A stretch of DNA of 64,000 nt. Origin: Climacium dendroides (Eukaryota > Streptophyta > Bryopsida > Hypnales > Climaciaceae). Below are positions 12,076-25,049 of this stretch, one piece after another. The stretch's first letter is position 1; every line of letters starts with the position of its first letter. The position numbers and the translations under genes were made by a program. The stretch is from the NCBI GenBank assembly GCA_950106755.1, contig OX467086.1:32630001-32694000 (forward strand). The letters run 5' to 3'. The notes beneath the pieces are model-generated. The model did not search any database and had not been told where the DNA came from. It saw only the letters and a program-made list of their open reading frames with translations.

Positions 12076-12950
12076 AAAAGAAAAAACCCTGCCCCAATTC
12101 AAATGGAGTGGGGCAAGGGCCGGCCTGCACTTGGAAATCTCACTCTACTAATGGCTAATGATTCCAGTCTGGAAGTTGGATGATACTCATCACTTGTGCA
12201 AGACCGAGGGAGGCACGGATTTCCCAGTTAGCCTAGAACTGAATAATTCCCACCCCTCCCCAACTCCCTCTCAACTCAAATTCGATGGACGGACGGACGG
12301 AGAGGATCTGCCCCCTACTGACAGATGGGTCAATGATATATCCACATAGTCGCACTTGTCAAGCAGGAAGAGAGGGCCTCAACCCCAAACTCAAAAATGC
12401 TTTGGCGTGGCCATTTATTATATAATTTTTTTAATTTAAAAAAAAAAAACTAAAAAATAGAGAGAGAGAAAATGCTTATTGATACTTCTGAAGTGTGTCC
12501 TTTTCTACTGCCATAGCCTAGGAAGAAAAAAAAACTGACTGATCTAAGCATTTGCAGCCCGACAGTGAGATACACATATATTCAGATAGTTATTACTATA
12601 ACTTATTCAAATGTCGTCTACCATGGCTGTATATGACACAAGATTGGGGTTGGTTGAATAATCTCGTTGCATGGGCAGGGTACCCAAGGAATTCCAGCAA
12701 GTTTTTCAACTTAACCCTTAAAATGACGCTGAGGATGTTTTCGGGCCAATGAATGACAATAATCTCTCTGTAGGACAGAAGAGGGCAACTGTTCATCCTT
12801 CAAATTTTGTGGGGAAAGGGAACGTCTGTTATAGTAGCTTGTCTTCCAATGAGTGCTTTTTCATTTTTTTTTTGAAGCCAACAATTCACATGGTACCCAA
12901 ATAGATGATTTCCAAGATGAATCGCTTGTCATTTAAAAGTTGACATATCT
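12076..12950. other. Interior of the long inverted repeat, no gene seen
   Basis: It contains a GGACGGAC-type repeat (about 12287-12300) and a purine/AT tract near 12430-12475. No transposase or captured gene fragment was recognised. Confidence 0.4.
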
Positions 12951-12954
12951 AAGG

Positions 12955-13092
12955 GTTGGCTTCCATGTAGAGTCAAGGCCGTTGAAGCCCACCAATCTAC
13001 GATGGAGTGGGGAGTTTGATTTTTCTAGTCCCCATTCTATTGTTGATCGGTGGGGTTCACCAACCCCTAACTCTACATGGAAGCCGACCACT
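12955..13092. repeat. 138-bp palindrome with arms of about 55 bp
   Basis: GGCTTCCATGTAGAGT at about 12958 is inverted as ACTCTACATGGAAGCC at about 13070-13085. Pairing continues inward through GCCCACCAATCTACGATGG and its imperfect complement. It can form a long hairpin and may be a small foldback element. The flanks show no clear target duplication. Confidence 0.7.
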
Positions 13093-13360
13093 ACTTGAGA
13101 TTGTGGTGAATCCAATTAAGCTTAACTCCTAAGAGTTTTGAGGATCATATTTTGGATGGTGAATGAGGAGCTTTAGGATGATGTTTTGACTACATAGTTT
13201 TCATTCATGCAAAGTAATATTTAAATGTTTTGAAAGATAACATTCCTTGATGACCAATTTGATAATTGTAAAATGGGATAAATAATTTTTGTATCCAAAG
13301 ATAAAGTCAATAGATGGATGCTTCTATCTTTGGGGAAGAAATTTTATTCAAAAAATCCTA

Positions 13361-13364
<4 letters not shown>

Positions 13365-13393
<29 letters not shown>
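13365..13393. repeat. TA dinucleotide microsatellite
   Basis: An uninterrupted TA run of about 29 bases is followed by CTGTGTGTGTC. Confidence 0.9.
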
Positions 13394-13395
<2 letters not shown>

Positions 13396-13439
13396 GTGTG
13401 TGTCTATTAAATCTTGTTTAGCTATTCTATTGTGTCTAA

Positions 13440-13660
13440 ATGAGGTCTAAAATTCTATTTTAAATACAATTCCTACTTTTAATTTTGACTTAACTATGAG
13501 CGGTCAAGCTCCTACTAATTCTAATTTATATCTCCCAAATGGGTTGTTCTACCTCCTACCATATGTATATAGAGAACTTCTCAACTCAATTGATAATTCA
13601 AGTTAAGATGGAGATGCTTTGGAAGCAATGTGAGGTGATGAATTGAAAGTTAAATTTTTT
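13440..13660 (+). repeat. Diverged relative of the foldback at 54.5-54.8 kb
   Basis: GGGTTGTTCTACCTCCTACCA, TATATAGAGAACTTCTC and, in reverse orientation, AATGTGAGGTGATG..TTGAAAGTTAAATTT match blocks in 54500-54810. Only part of that element is preserved here. Confidence 0.5.
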
Positions 13661-13782
13661 ATAGTTTGTCTTTCAAGCAAAGAAACTACCTCACATTGCA
13701 CCACACTTGGTGCCTTTTTTTGGTGCGCTCACCATGGGACACATGAAAAGCCACATGCCAAACCAATATTTGGTGTTTCAAA

Positions 13783-14260
13783 GTGTTGTAACTTTTGCAT
13801 CCAATGTCTGAATTCAATAAAACTTGTTGGAAAATTTGCACTATTTTTTTAAGTTTATGTGGTAAAATTTTTAGATCAATTCAAGATTTAATGATTTCTT
13901 GAAAGTGAATCGAAGTTCACAACTTCAATTTGAGTTCACCAAATTGCATTTGAAGGCTACAACTTTGGGGGCTTGTATCTCCTTCATCCAATGTTTGTTT
14001 TCAATAAAATTTGTTGGATGATGTTTCACTTGAAGTCTAGTTACTGTGGTAAATTTTTCATGTGAATCCAAGTTATTTCGAATGTTTGGGAGCAATTCAA
14101 AATCTCAACATTTTGGATTACACTAAACTTTGGTAGGCAACATGTTTCTTCTTCGTACAATGTCCGTTTCCAATTAAAAAAAATTGGAAAAGTTGCACAT
14201 ACTAGTCTAGTTTATGTGGCTAAAATTTCATATCGAGCCAAGAAGTTATGAGTGATTGAG
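13783..14260 (+). repeat. Diverged tandem array, about three units of 173 bp
   Basis: Units start at about 13786, 13958 and 14132. Each carries a version of CATCCAATGT.TG.TTTCAATAAAA, TTGTTGGA.AA, a TTATGTGGTAAAATTTT block and a trailing GATCAA or GAGCCAA motif. It appears non-coding. Confidence 0.6.
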
Positions 14261-15299
14261 AAACATTTTAGTAAAAGGAGGTTCAACCCTAGATGTGTTT
14301 TTTTCAACTTTTCTTGCTATTTTTTTGACATTTGAAAGCCATTTTGCAAACATAATGAGTCAATTCAATGATGTTTTTTTTTCATCAATGTGTTTGTACG
14401 CTAGTTTTGAATCACTTTGTAGTGTAAAGTTTTTTCATTTGAGTAGGTTTAAGAATCAAATTTTGTGTTGCTAAGAAAATTTTAGCATCCTTTTTCAACA
14501 CTAAAACATCAATTCTATGTGGTCAAATGACTCCAAATTTGATTCATGTCATCTACAACACATACACTACAGGATTGTATGGTTGAGTCCTCTATAACTT
14601 AGTGGAATTTTGAACTATAACATTTCAAAAACAATGTTAATTTTAAACTCAAACAGGCCTTTAAGGCCAGGTTAGGCAATGAGGGGTTAACACCCATGCA
14701 GCTGAGTGTGGAGATTTTTTTGTACTGTACACTGTAGGCCAATTGTGGCTTCTAACATGGTTTAGGGTTGAAGCTTACTTGTACCCATTGAGACAGCTTT
14801 CTCTGCACCTGGTCTCTCTCAGGATGCACACTTTCTCTTGGACTGTCCTTCCTCCTGTCCAGCATCCCACCAGACGAAGGCCTTGCCTTGACCAAAAACA
14901 TCACTTTCTGGTAAAAAAAGGTAATAAGTCATGTTATGCAAAGGTGGGATTATTGAGCTTTATGGCAGGTGTGCAGAAAGAGTGAGAATGTTTTCACTTC
15001 AATGATATCATAGGCTCCCAAACAGGCCCACACCTGAACCAACTGGTACACCATTGTGATACCGTAAATCAGTATAAAAATTCCTTCTTCACTCTCCCCA
15101 AATTTAACAAAACATTCTCTCATACACCAAATTAACAAGACATTCTCCGATACAGCCCTACCTGTGGGTATCCCCCATCCAGTCCATCAACTGAACAACA
15201 CTGTTGAACTTGGTCGTCACTCCGTTTTGAAACACTTTGAAAACTCAGATTTGAAGGCTCACAGCTCCTCCAATGAATGAAACCTCACTTCTATCTTGA
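14261..15299. other. Intergenic DNA inside the long inverted repeat
   Basis: AT-rich to about 14640, then more balanced. No gene was recognised. A TTAA preceded by GAGGGG near 14680 resembles a solitary family-B terminus. Confidence 0.35.
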
Positions 15300-16400
15300 C
15301 CATAGATTTGTCGCTATTGTCAGATGATTTTAGCCTACCTGAACTAATCCCTCCATAAATGCGCCACTAGTGTGAGGGCATGCAAGACTCTACTGTTTTA
15401 AAAAACAACTGACTTGAATGGATGGAAAAAACAAATGGCAAAATTAGGGCAATGGACTTGCTTGCAGCTGCAGTGGCTTGAATTTCTCCTAAATCCGTCA
15501 GTTTTGGGTGCTGGAAAAGAAGTCGACAAGTGTACTGCACACTGAGTTCTCGAACACTGGCAGGTTCTTGTACTGGCATTGATTGCTTCCTATGGAATGT
15601 TTACGTTGGACCACCTTTTTTTTCCTCCCCTCCCCCCACCCCACTCAGCAATTTTCTGAGAGCGGCCGGCCAGGTTCCCCACCCTCCCATCCACAATGGC
15701 AACTGCGGCTTGTCTTTAGCCTGTGGGAGATAGTGTTTGCACCTTCCTTGCAGAATTACACACATGTCGCCCCCCCTCCCCTTCCCTTCCCTTGGCACCC
15801 TGCCAGCCTCGTTCAATAATGTGCTCCACCGTGTCACCATTATTCAAAGTTATTCAACTCTCGTCGCTTGAGTTTCAGTTGACCTCCATGGCATTCCAAG
15901 TCCCGCCCCTCGCAGAGCAACTGGCACGTGCCGGCCAGGGGTGAAGAGGATGAAATGGAAGGGATGGAATTGGCCTGTGCAACACATCCATCCATCCGTC
16001 CGTCCGGTGAGCTGGGACTGACGAGAATTGGGGATTGGTGGGGGGGTGCACACTTGCTGAACTTGACTCACCATAACTTAACTTAAAGTTAGACCTTGAC
16101 CAAATGTGTCAAATTGCACCCGTCAATGAGGGTAGGGGGTCCATAAATTGTCCACCTAAGAGTCGGTACTGAAATCTGGGGAGGTGAAGCTTCTAGAAAC
16201 AAAAAAATTCAGTAATTTTTTCATTGAAATATTTTCTAGTAAGTTTTCCTTGAAAGACAAGTGGAATTGGCATCTAATCCAAGTTGTTTCATATTTTTTG
16301 GAGCTTTGTGGAATTAGTTATGGAATTTTGGAGTTGAAATGGCATAGGGCTCTAAAATCGCTGACCCCCTAAAATGTCCATTGGTTGTACATTGTTGAAG
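15300..16400 (-). repeat. Right arm of the roughly 5-kb long inverted repeat
   Basis: This arm pairs with 11500-12075 in inverted orientation. Blocks such as CTAATCCCTCCATAAATGCG (15341-15362), AACTTAACTTAAAGTT (about 16077) and GTTTCATATTTTTTGGAGCT (about 16286) show the match. The arm is longer than its partner because of inserted C-rich sequence at 15600-15800. Open frames in that C-rich part are low-complexity and unsupported. Confidence 0.6.
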
Positions 16401-19025
16401 GCTATGAAAAAGCAACAAGTACAAATAGTGTATAGTACATTTGAGGAGGTAGGTGATTTTAGAGCTTGTGCGCTTTTAGAACCTCCTACTTTAGTTTTTA
16501 AATCAACAAGGGCTCTAAATGGTTTGAGTGTGTGCATGGTGGTCATTTTTTTTAAGGGTGTTGCACACTGTGTTTGAAGTCTCAAGCCCCATTGAATTCT
16601 CAAAATTTGATTGGTGAGGAGGTGAAAATTAGAACTCAAGGCTTTACTCTACACTGTAGGTCCCCACATCACTTCAAGACACCTAAATGGCAATACTTAT
16701 TGGAAGTTTGGGCGCCAAGGAAGTGGAACTTGGAGGGAAGTGAAAATTGGGTTTAGTAAAAGTAGAGACCCGACTTGTCCTCTAAGTGCCAACTATAGTT
16801 TTGAATATAAAATTATGAGAAATACACCATGAGAATCACCTTCATTGATTGAAATTATATCCAAATTTGTTTGAAGGTGATATGATGCTTAAAGTGTCCC
16901 AAAAAATGACCACAATCATATTCCACATCAGCAAAAAAATATGACTAAATGGAGTCATATGCCACGTAAGATTTTTTTACTTTATCCGGGTAGCTCAAGG
17001 AAAAGTCAAGCCTCCAAGGATAGTTGAAGTATACATCACGTTGACAAAATATAGCTAATTATGGGTAATTATACCTCTAAACCCATATGACCGCCAATAT
17101 GACTGATGTTCAAAGCGACTTGTTGGTAATCACTCAACCTAGTCATGTTGTGAGTCATCTATAGTAATTTCTATGTGAGTGATATTTTTTGATTTTATGA
17201 CTCATTGCAATCATATTATGCAGTCATAGAACGCTGGATTTCTAGTAGTGTGGACAACTATACTACAAATTGTTTTTGATATGTAAGAAAGGCCCCTAAC
17301 CACCCTATTCAAGAACGTTATGTAATGCAAGCTTTTGAAAAAGTTTATACTGTTTATTTATTGTGCTTAAAAAAATTGACCTTAGTATCTTCATTTCATA
17401 CACTTAAAGCATCCTCAATGGGGACTCTAAGTACAGACATTAAAAAGAGAGATTTTTGAAGTCACTATGTTAGTTTCATGATTTTGGGGTCACTCTTGCA
17501 TTAGGCCATACATCCACAATCCATCATCTATTTGGTACAGGCTAGGACAACAAGATGGTCCATGGCGACTAAAGAGTTCATTTGTAGAATGTTGCAATCA
17601 TGTACAATTTAATTTATTTATTTTTAGCTATCACAAAATTTTCTTGAGTAATGAACAATCCATTCGAAAAATAAGAAATGTGCAATGCGGGAGATGGCAT
17701 TTGATGTGCCTCAAGACTAAGAAAACAACTAGGTAGTGAAGTAACATGATAGCTAATTGGATTCAAATTTTTGAACTCCATCTAGGTTTTACCCAATCTA
17801 CATTGCCTATATTATAGAGAGTTACAATAGGATATTTAAGTTAGCTTATGAACAAATTTGATGAAACATTACTCTTCCTTGAGTACAAGTAAGAGCAACT
17901 CCATCGCAAACTTTAAGGCAATTGGAGAGGTGACACTTTTGAGGTCCAATGCATCATTGCTATTGTTGTCTCCTTTTTATGGAGAGATGCTACAATGCTC
18001 TACCCATGATATTCGTGAGGGCTTTTGAGTCCATGCGAGAGCTCACACAACTACTTACAAGCCATGTGTCAATCAAAGAAGGAGCAACATTTGTGTGAGT
18101 TGGAGCAACATTGGCAAGAGGGGAGCGACATTTACGAAAGGGTCCTAGTAGGAACAAAGTTACAACCAACCCCTTTTTTTGGTACCATGGGGTCAGATTG
18201 CACCATTTCAATTTTTTTTTTTTTTTTTGCCAAAAAAAATAATTTTTTTTTTCTAGAAATTTCCCATTTCTATTTAACCCCTAAAAGCCCAAGGGGTTTG
18301 AATAAAACACAAATGTGTTATAAAATATAAGTTCTATAACTTTTTTGAAGGTTGCATCAAAGAAGATAGTGTGAAGCATGAAAAGTAGAAAGTATCCGTA
18401 TGGTCAAAATTTTAAAACTATTTTTTTATTTATCTTCAAATTAATTTCGAAGATATAACTTCAAAAATTTATCAAAAATACAATGTCTATTTTTAGACTT
18501 GAATTTTTTTGATTGGTCAAAATTGTGATTTCTATTGATTTGTAAAAAAATGCATAAGATTTAGTAACGAGAACACCAACACTTTCCCCAAATAGTAAGT
18601 TTTTCAACACGAGGTCAATTCTAAACACTTTGTGCTATTTCTCTTATAATTTTTGTTTGACCATAGTGATCTTAGTCTTGTATAAAAGTATTGAAAGATA
18701 GTCTAATCTTTAAAAAATTTAAAAAAATTTAATCATTATTATTATATTTGCTTAAAAATGTTGCATGAAGTTAAACAACAACCCCAAAAATGGTCACTTG
18801 AGCATGTAGGGGTGAAAATGTGGATGAAGATGCAAAATGTGGATGAAAAAGTATATGAAATAACTGGTAAGTATTTTTTGGTTCAAAAGATGAATGAATG
18901 TAGAAATACAGTGCTTCATCAAATTTTGAGTGATCATGGCTACCTTGGGACTTTCTGAAAAAAATAAAAAAAGGGCTGGTTATCGTGACTGTTCCAAAAG
19001 ATGCGGAAGTGGCCATGGGGCTTGA
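16401..19025. other. AT-rich intergenic DNA
   Basis: No supported gene. A TTAA followed by CCCCTAAAAGCCC at 18274 looks like one terminus of the TTAA-type elements, but no partner terminus was found. Long T runs occur at about 18210-18255. Confidence 0.45.
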
Positions 19026-19537
19026 GAGCATCTCCACCAGCACTTCCGTTTCTCTATCTGTTTACTGAGCTTGGGACATCAAATAGGGATGAGACCTCGC
19101 GAGTTCTCCATATGAGCCTCTAAAAACATAATTGGAGAAGAGTTTTACAGAAATCTATATATTTTAGAGATACAAGTTTTGGATAAAGGTTGGTGCAATG
19201 AAGTTTTTGTATCTCTATCGGCATATGAGGTCTTCTCCCTAGGAGCATCCCCACCAGTGAGTTCCGTATCTTTAAAGCTTCAGGGAGAGGACCTCATATG
19301 CAGATAGAGATATAGAAATTTCACTGCACCAACCTTTCTCCAAAACCTGTATCTCTAAAATATATAGATTTCTATAAAACTCTTCTCCAGTTATGTTTCT
19401 AGAGGCTCATATGGAGAACTCGCGAGGTCTCATCCCTATTTGATGTCCCAAGCTCAGTAAACAGATAGAGAAATGGAAGAGTTGGTGGAGATGCTCTAAA
19501 GCTTTAAGGATACGGAACTAGCTGGTGGGGATGCTCT
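19026..19537. mobile_element. Nested foldback elements with GAGCATC termini
   Basis: The outer pair is GAGCATCTCCACCAGC at 19026, inverted as GGTGGAGATGCTC ending at 19496. The arms stay complementary for about 200 bases (for example GAGACCTCGCGAGTTCTCCA with TGGAGAACTCGCGAGGTCTC). A second, overlapping pair is GAGCATCCCCACCAG at about 19244, inverted as CTGGTGGGGATGCTC ending at 19537. It continues inward with TTCCGTATC and AAGCTTTA. This suggests one MITE inserted in or recombined with a relative. Non-coding. Confidence 0.75.
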
Positions 19538-20218
19538 GACCCTTGAAATGCCTTTTCACGTCCCATGTGAAGTTGAAGCGGTGGAGATGCTCTATCAGCG
19601 AGTCCCGTGAAACCATGTGCTGCCACGTCGCTTTTTCACCAAACTCGGTGAGGAGTGCGACTCCCTCTACATTGATCAGTGAACAAGTCAGCAGTCCAGT
19701 ATGCGCCCAGGTGGCGTTCACACATCACTCCACGTCACAGGCCACGTCAGCATACACGCCAATATATCCTCATCCATCACTGAAACAGAATCCGTCATAT
19801 AGCTCAACAGAATCATTTATCATTCATCCATGACCGTCGTCAACAGATTCTGAATCCTGCGCACTACATTCTCCCCGCGTTACCGCACAGGGTCGCTCGA
19901 TTGCAGCACATGTGCCGCCAATCCTTTTCTCACACTCTTCGACACCTGGATGGCCACAACTCCAGTTACCTGAACTGAAAAGGCAAGCTCGCAACGAAAT
20001 TCAAAAACATTGAACCCAACTAGTTCCCTGTTCTGCACTCAAGTCAAGCTCGCCCACGGCAGTCAATCCCAATGTGCGCAGTTGCCACTTCAAAGTCTCA
20101 CGGGTTGCGTTTTCTCTTCCAGTTGAGAATTGTGTGTTTCGAATTGAGGATATTGTCGGTTTTGCACTAGTGGTGGTCGAGTCGAGCTTGAAATTAGGGT
20201 TGGAGAGGATTGGAAGAA
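19538..20218 (+). promoter_or_regulatory. Upstream region of the alpha/beta-hydrolase gene
   Basis: More GC-balanced than the repeat DNA to its left, and probably containing the promoter and 5' untranslated region of the gene starting at 20219. ACGTCA/CACGTC motifs recur (about 19557, 19626, 19732, 19743). No single core element is certain. Confidence 0.35.
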
Positions 20219-23200
20219 ATGCCGTTCTGCGTGGTGAAGAATTTGGCTGTAGATCAACAGGACGTGCGACCCTCGACTGTGGAGATTTTTTACCAACTTT
20301 ACGGGTATGGCGACATCAAGGTGTTGCTGATTCCTGGTACAGGGCTCATCTCTCGAATGTGACACTCCTTTACATGATAGATTTTATGTTTGTACCGTAA
20401 TCACGCGGGATGGCGTCCGAAGAACGTGCTTGCGTTCTAGTTCAGTTTCAGTTTCAACGTTTTTCAATTTTATCTTGGAGGTTGTAGCCCAAGAACACTG
20501 GATGTTGAAAAGATCATAGAAATTTGCAAACTAGTTAGCAGAAACGCAGTCTGTAAATCCGAATCGGGAATGTTGAAGAATTCTCTGTAATAATTCTCTG
20601 CAACCAGAGACTTCAGAACTCATTCCTTTGAGGAATGGTTACGTGAAACCTTGACATTAGGGTTTTCCGAACGTGTCATGGCTATGGTTTTCTTGTGCTT
20701 CTGTTTCTTTAGGTTTTGGGGAGTTGAATTTGTGGTCGGGTTGCGTCAGGCGTGGCAGCGAATCATGCGGCTTGGGGACCCCAGGTGGAGGACTTGTGTG
20801 GGACCAATGTGCCGAATCGAGAGGATGCAGTAGGGTCTGGCTATGGCGAGGAAGGAGGGGAAGCAGGTGTATCAGGGAATGGAATTCAAGCGTGTGCGTT
20901 TGATAATCGAGGTGTTGGTCGAAGTTCAATGCCAGAGCACAAAAATCATTACAGGTTGGTATTTGCCATCACCGTGTCAGATATCCCTTTTGAAAGAATG
21001 ATTTTTTGCTTTGGGATTTCTTTCATTTTTGTTAATAATAAACTTAAGGAGTATTGTAGATGTTGAATTTCTGATATCAGTCGTACGTAATCTTATCCTT
21101 TATGAGCTCCGTTTCATTGCTCACGGATGCTGATTGAGCTGGAAGCGAAACTGTTAGAAGTTTGATGTTGTGACTTGTGAATGATGAAACTTGTGTGTCG
21201 ATGCACACATTGCAAATCGTAGGTTTGAACGATGTTTTCATTTAAGTACAATTGTTTGAGGAACTATTAGACAACATCTGAAACTGACTTTTTGGAATGA
21301 TTCATGGGGAAGTCTTCCTCTGGTCACAGTGATCATGAGGTCGGGGTATGCGAATCTTACACTCTCTGTTCTGCGTTTTGCAGCACGTCAATAATGGCTA
21401 GGGATGCTTTGGCACTGATGGATCATCTTGGATGGGAAAGAGCCAATATAGTTGGACATTCTATGGGTAATCCTCAGTCTCATTTTTTTCTTTTGTATTT
21501 TTTCTAATGCTGCAGTTTTTCAATTGTAATTTGCGGTGTCCATGTCCATCTGAATCATGGTGTTGGGTGTTAGTCATCTGTGATGTCGCCTTGCATTATC
21601 AAATTAACTGTCAACCTTAATAGATGACCTATTGGACGTTATGGTCGAAAAATTGCAAATCTCCTTGCGAAGTTTAAGGGTTGCATCAGAGAGCATTGAA
21701 TTTTCGGTTGACATGGAATTTCAGTAATTGATTTATTCCTTTGTTTTTAAGATTCATATTTGTGCATTTGTCAGAGCAGGGGGTATGATTGCATGTAAGT
21801 TGGCTAGCATTGCTCCAGAGCGAGTAATATCCTTGGCCATGCTTAGTACTACAGGAGGGGGTTACCAGTGTCTGCCAAAGGTTTGTTCCTTCCATGAAAC
21901 TCCATGTGAGACATGAGCACAATGGTTCTAGTTGTGTAGGACATTCATAGTTTTTGAGTTCCTGTGCAGCATCGTTTGATCGCATTTGTCCACCTTTAGC
22001 AGACATTCGACTTTCTGGTTTGGCTGGGCAGGTTGACAAGACTATGATAAAGCTTGCGTACCGTTTTCTGCGCGCAAAGACTCCCGAGGAACGTGCTCAT
22101 GTTGATCTTGACACCCATTACACACAGGTACTAAATTTTTTACCTAAGAGGTAGTCTTAAGAGCGGGGGTTGGGGTTTGAGAAATGCTACCTGTCTTTTT
22201 AGCCTACATTCAGGATGACTGAGGGTTTGTGATGGTGGTGGTGCAGGATTACCTGGATACTTTAGTTGGTGAGGAGTATAGGAGGGCTATACTTTATAAG
22301 GTAACTTTGGATCATGATGTCTTTTGGATATATAGTCAGAGCACTTTCACAATCTCTATGTGCACTGTCTGCAATCTTTATACAAAGTGTTTTTCTAAAG
22401 CAGCCTCTACAGTGATCTTGCAATCCATATCTATGGTGAGTATTCTGGCACTGACTTTCTCGATTGGGTTATAGGAGTACGTGACGAACCTTTCATCCAG
22501 TGGAATGCAACCTAAGCACGGGCTTGACGGACAATTTAATGCATGTTGGACTCACAGGGTTACATCTCGTGAACTCGACACAATACGATCAGCTGATGTC
22601 AGGGTGGTGGTTATTCATGGGAGGTTAGTAAGTAATGATTAGTACGAGTAATTCTTGTTTAAGCAGCTCCTTGTAACCGGTTTAGGCATTCTTGATTCAA
22701 ATGCTCGGCTCTTATGTCTTAAATTTTTTTATAAAGTTTCGATGTTGGTTTGTGGGATACTGATCTCTACTTCGTTAATTGAGGCTTTTGGATAACAAGG
22801 ATTTATCCTTAGAATACCTTTGGGACGTACTTGACTGCTTGAGCGTTGTTTCTGTTACGCAGAGGCGATATAGTTGCTCAAGTAAGACATGCCCGTAAAA
22901 TTGCCGAGAAACTGCAGCCTGTGTCTCGCATGGTGGAACTTCCAGGCGGGCACTTGATTACGCATCAACATACCAAAGAGGTGACCATTTGTCTTTTATG
23001 TGTGACGGTGGTTTCTGTTTCTGTTTTGACTGTAGTCAGCCTCAATCTCTGGAGTTAGTGAGGTCGATAGAATCAATCATGCACCATTGATGCCTAGCGA
23101 AATAGGATTTAGTATTCCCAGGTTCCCAGAAATAGCCCCTTGAGTCATACCAGAGTTTTACCTCTTCACCTGAACTTTTTCTTGTCCAACAAGCGTGATT

Positions 23201-23848
23201 TAGAGTCCTAGCTTTGAAAAACTGAAATGTGAGCCAAGTATATATCTGATGAGATGTATGACATACATGCTTGAGATAGCAAAATAGCTGTTGTTATATA
23301 CGTGTCGGTGAATGGTACAGGTGAATGAAGTGTTATTGGCTGCCTTTAAAGATGAGTTGGCCCCGTCTTATTCCGAATGCGGCAGCGATGAACCCTTAAA
23401 AGGGAAAGGTGAAGCTGCTTTTCCAACCTCTTGTACATATTGACTCTGGTTACCAGTTTGTCTTAAAGATACCAAATCATGTTGCTTTTCATTTGTCTCC
23501 TTTGCTGATTGTTAGTGAACCATAGAGGTTCGTTGATGCCGTACATATGGTCTCTGTGAGTGCTTTCAGAGGTTGCGTGATTTTCTGCTCTAAAGAGTTG
23601 CCCTCTATGTGAGTATTTCATCGCTCTCACCTGTAACGTTTTGACACTTCCTAACAGGTTGGCAAATTTGGCAGAGAGGAGAGGCAGAAGATGGAGAAGC
23701 CACCTTCGGATTCCGCGGCACTTATTATGTGGGTTATGTTGTTAGAACAGTAGTTACATATTGGCCTCAATGGCTCTCACTAAAGTACGTCTTCCCCACT
23801 CTTTATTGGTCCCTTTATTGGGCTCTCAAGTATTTTTTTTCTGATTAA
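20219..23848 (+). CDS. Alpha/beta-hydrolase with a C-terminal hydrophobic tail
   Basis: Exons: 20219-20336, 20750-20954, 21384-21466, 21780-21880, 22032-22127, 22247-22300, 22475-22623, 22863-22980, 23321-23408 and 23658-23848. All junctions are GT-AG and keep frame, giving about 400 residues starting MPFC. Alpha/beta-hydrolase signatures are in order: KVLLIPG near the N-terminus, AFDNRGVGRSS, the nucleophile elbow GHSMG (Ser134), HGRGDIV (acid Asp271) and PGGH (His299). The motifs resemble plant proteins annotated as RutD-like aminoacrylate hydrolases, but the true substrate is unknown. The last exon encodes an aromatic, hydrophobic tail (about residues 359-400) that could bind a membrane. 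If the last intron is retained, the protein ends at 23443 with 348 residues and no tail. Confidence 0.85.
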
Positions 23849-25049
23849 TGGCAAACTCTTCAATGGTATTTCTAGCATTCGCCAGTTTGGCAGCTTCTGT
23901 TAGTTTTGCAGCATCTCGATTGCAAGCTCTACGAACGAAGCGATCAACTTCTCAGTTGCATTCTTTCTCTAGTTCTAGGTCCTTACATAGCTTCTGTATA
24001 AGTCCACTAGAATAAGCAAACACCTAGGCAACATTGCATACCGAAGAAAACAGTCAAGTATTAATGTCGTCATGGATTTCGAAGCCAAAAGGTTCGATAG
24101 TTGCCACAGATGTAATTTGCTTCTGCGAACTAAAAATTGAGTTGGACTACAATCTCTCCTTGTCAAAGAGGTACTGTGCTACAGCATCTTCAGATTGGTA
24201 ATTATGACTTCGTTTTGCTAGCTGAAACTATGCTCGAGGAGCGTTGGTGATGATAGAGCTGCCGAGTTGTGTAGGCAAGGTAACCTTTTTGCTGCTGCAG
24301 ATTCCAAGTCGCATTAGAAGGCCAAGTTTCACGTATCCACTTTGGTAATCCCGAAGGTCCTTGGGCTACAGTGTGACGGCGCCTACCAGCACCAGCCCGC
24401 TATACCTGTAGTCGAAATGGGCCTAGCATCAACAGCACTGCTGTAACACATGCGCAAAAGGTCAGCTTCTTACGTGGACCGACCTTTTTGTTGCAAACTA
24501 CACCCAAACCTCTCTCATGATACTCTGTAATTGCACACCTTAGAATCTGTCGGACAATTTCCACATGCCAAGACTGCATTTCGGGGGCCCATTCGTCCCT
24601 TCGCAGCTGTGTCAATAGTGACATTGAAGTTTACTAAAAACGAACCTATTTTTTGCGTTGGTTTAGTACTGACATGACTAATGTGCCGGAAGTTAGTCTC
24701 GTGATCCGTTATCATCAACCTACCCTGACCCTTCACTCGGACTCATCATATACAGTAATTCCATCTGTATTTGGGTGTCAGTTGGATCAAACACGTGCTG
24801 CTCTCTTAGCCTTACTTGCGATTGAGCTTGAACCATCCCCCAGCTGGCAGCAGAGATGTTCTTGGATTCAGACCAATGGTCATACATCCGGTTTCTGTTT
24901 GCTTGGGTTGTTTCCGCATCCTGTTCCGGTTATCTTTTGGAAACTCCGAGGAAAATCCTTTGGGAACGATACAAGAGTCATTTGAACGGTGTTTAAGTCA
25001 AATTTAACACCTTCAGGAGGATTTGTGCTTCCTTGCGCTACGCCAGCAT
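23849..25049. other. Intergenic, downstream of the hydrolase gene
   Basis: GC-balanced sequence with no supported gene; the first part is probably the hydrolase 3' untranslated region. The final few hundred bases precede the rRNA fragment and could be decayed ITS2, but I recognise no 5.8S sequence. Short open frames around 24400-25000 have no domain. Confidence 0.35.

Noticed and set aside
15530..15840. Overlapping Pro-rich and Gly-rich open frames on both strands
   Set aside because: Low-complexity C-rich sequence within the right arm of the long inverted repeat; no domain.
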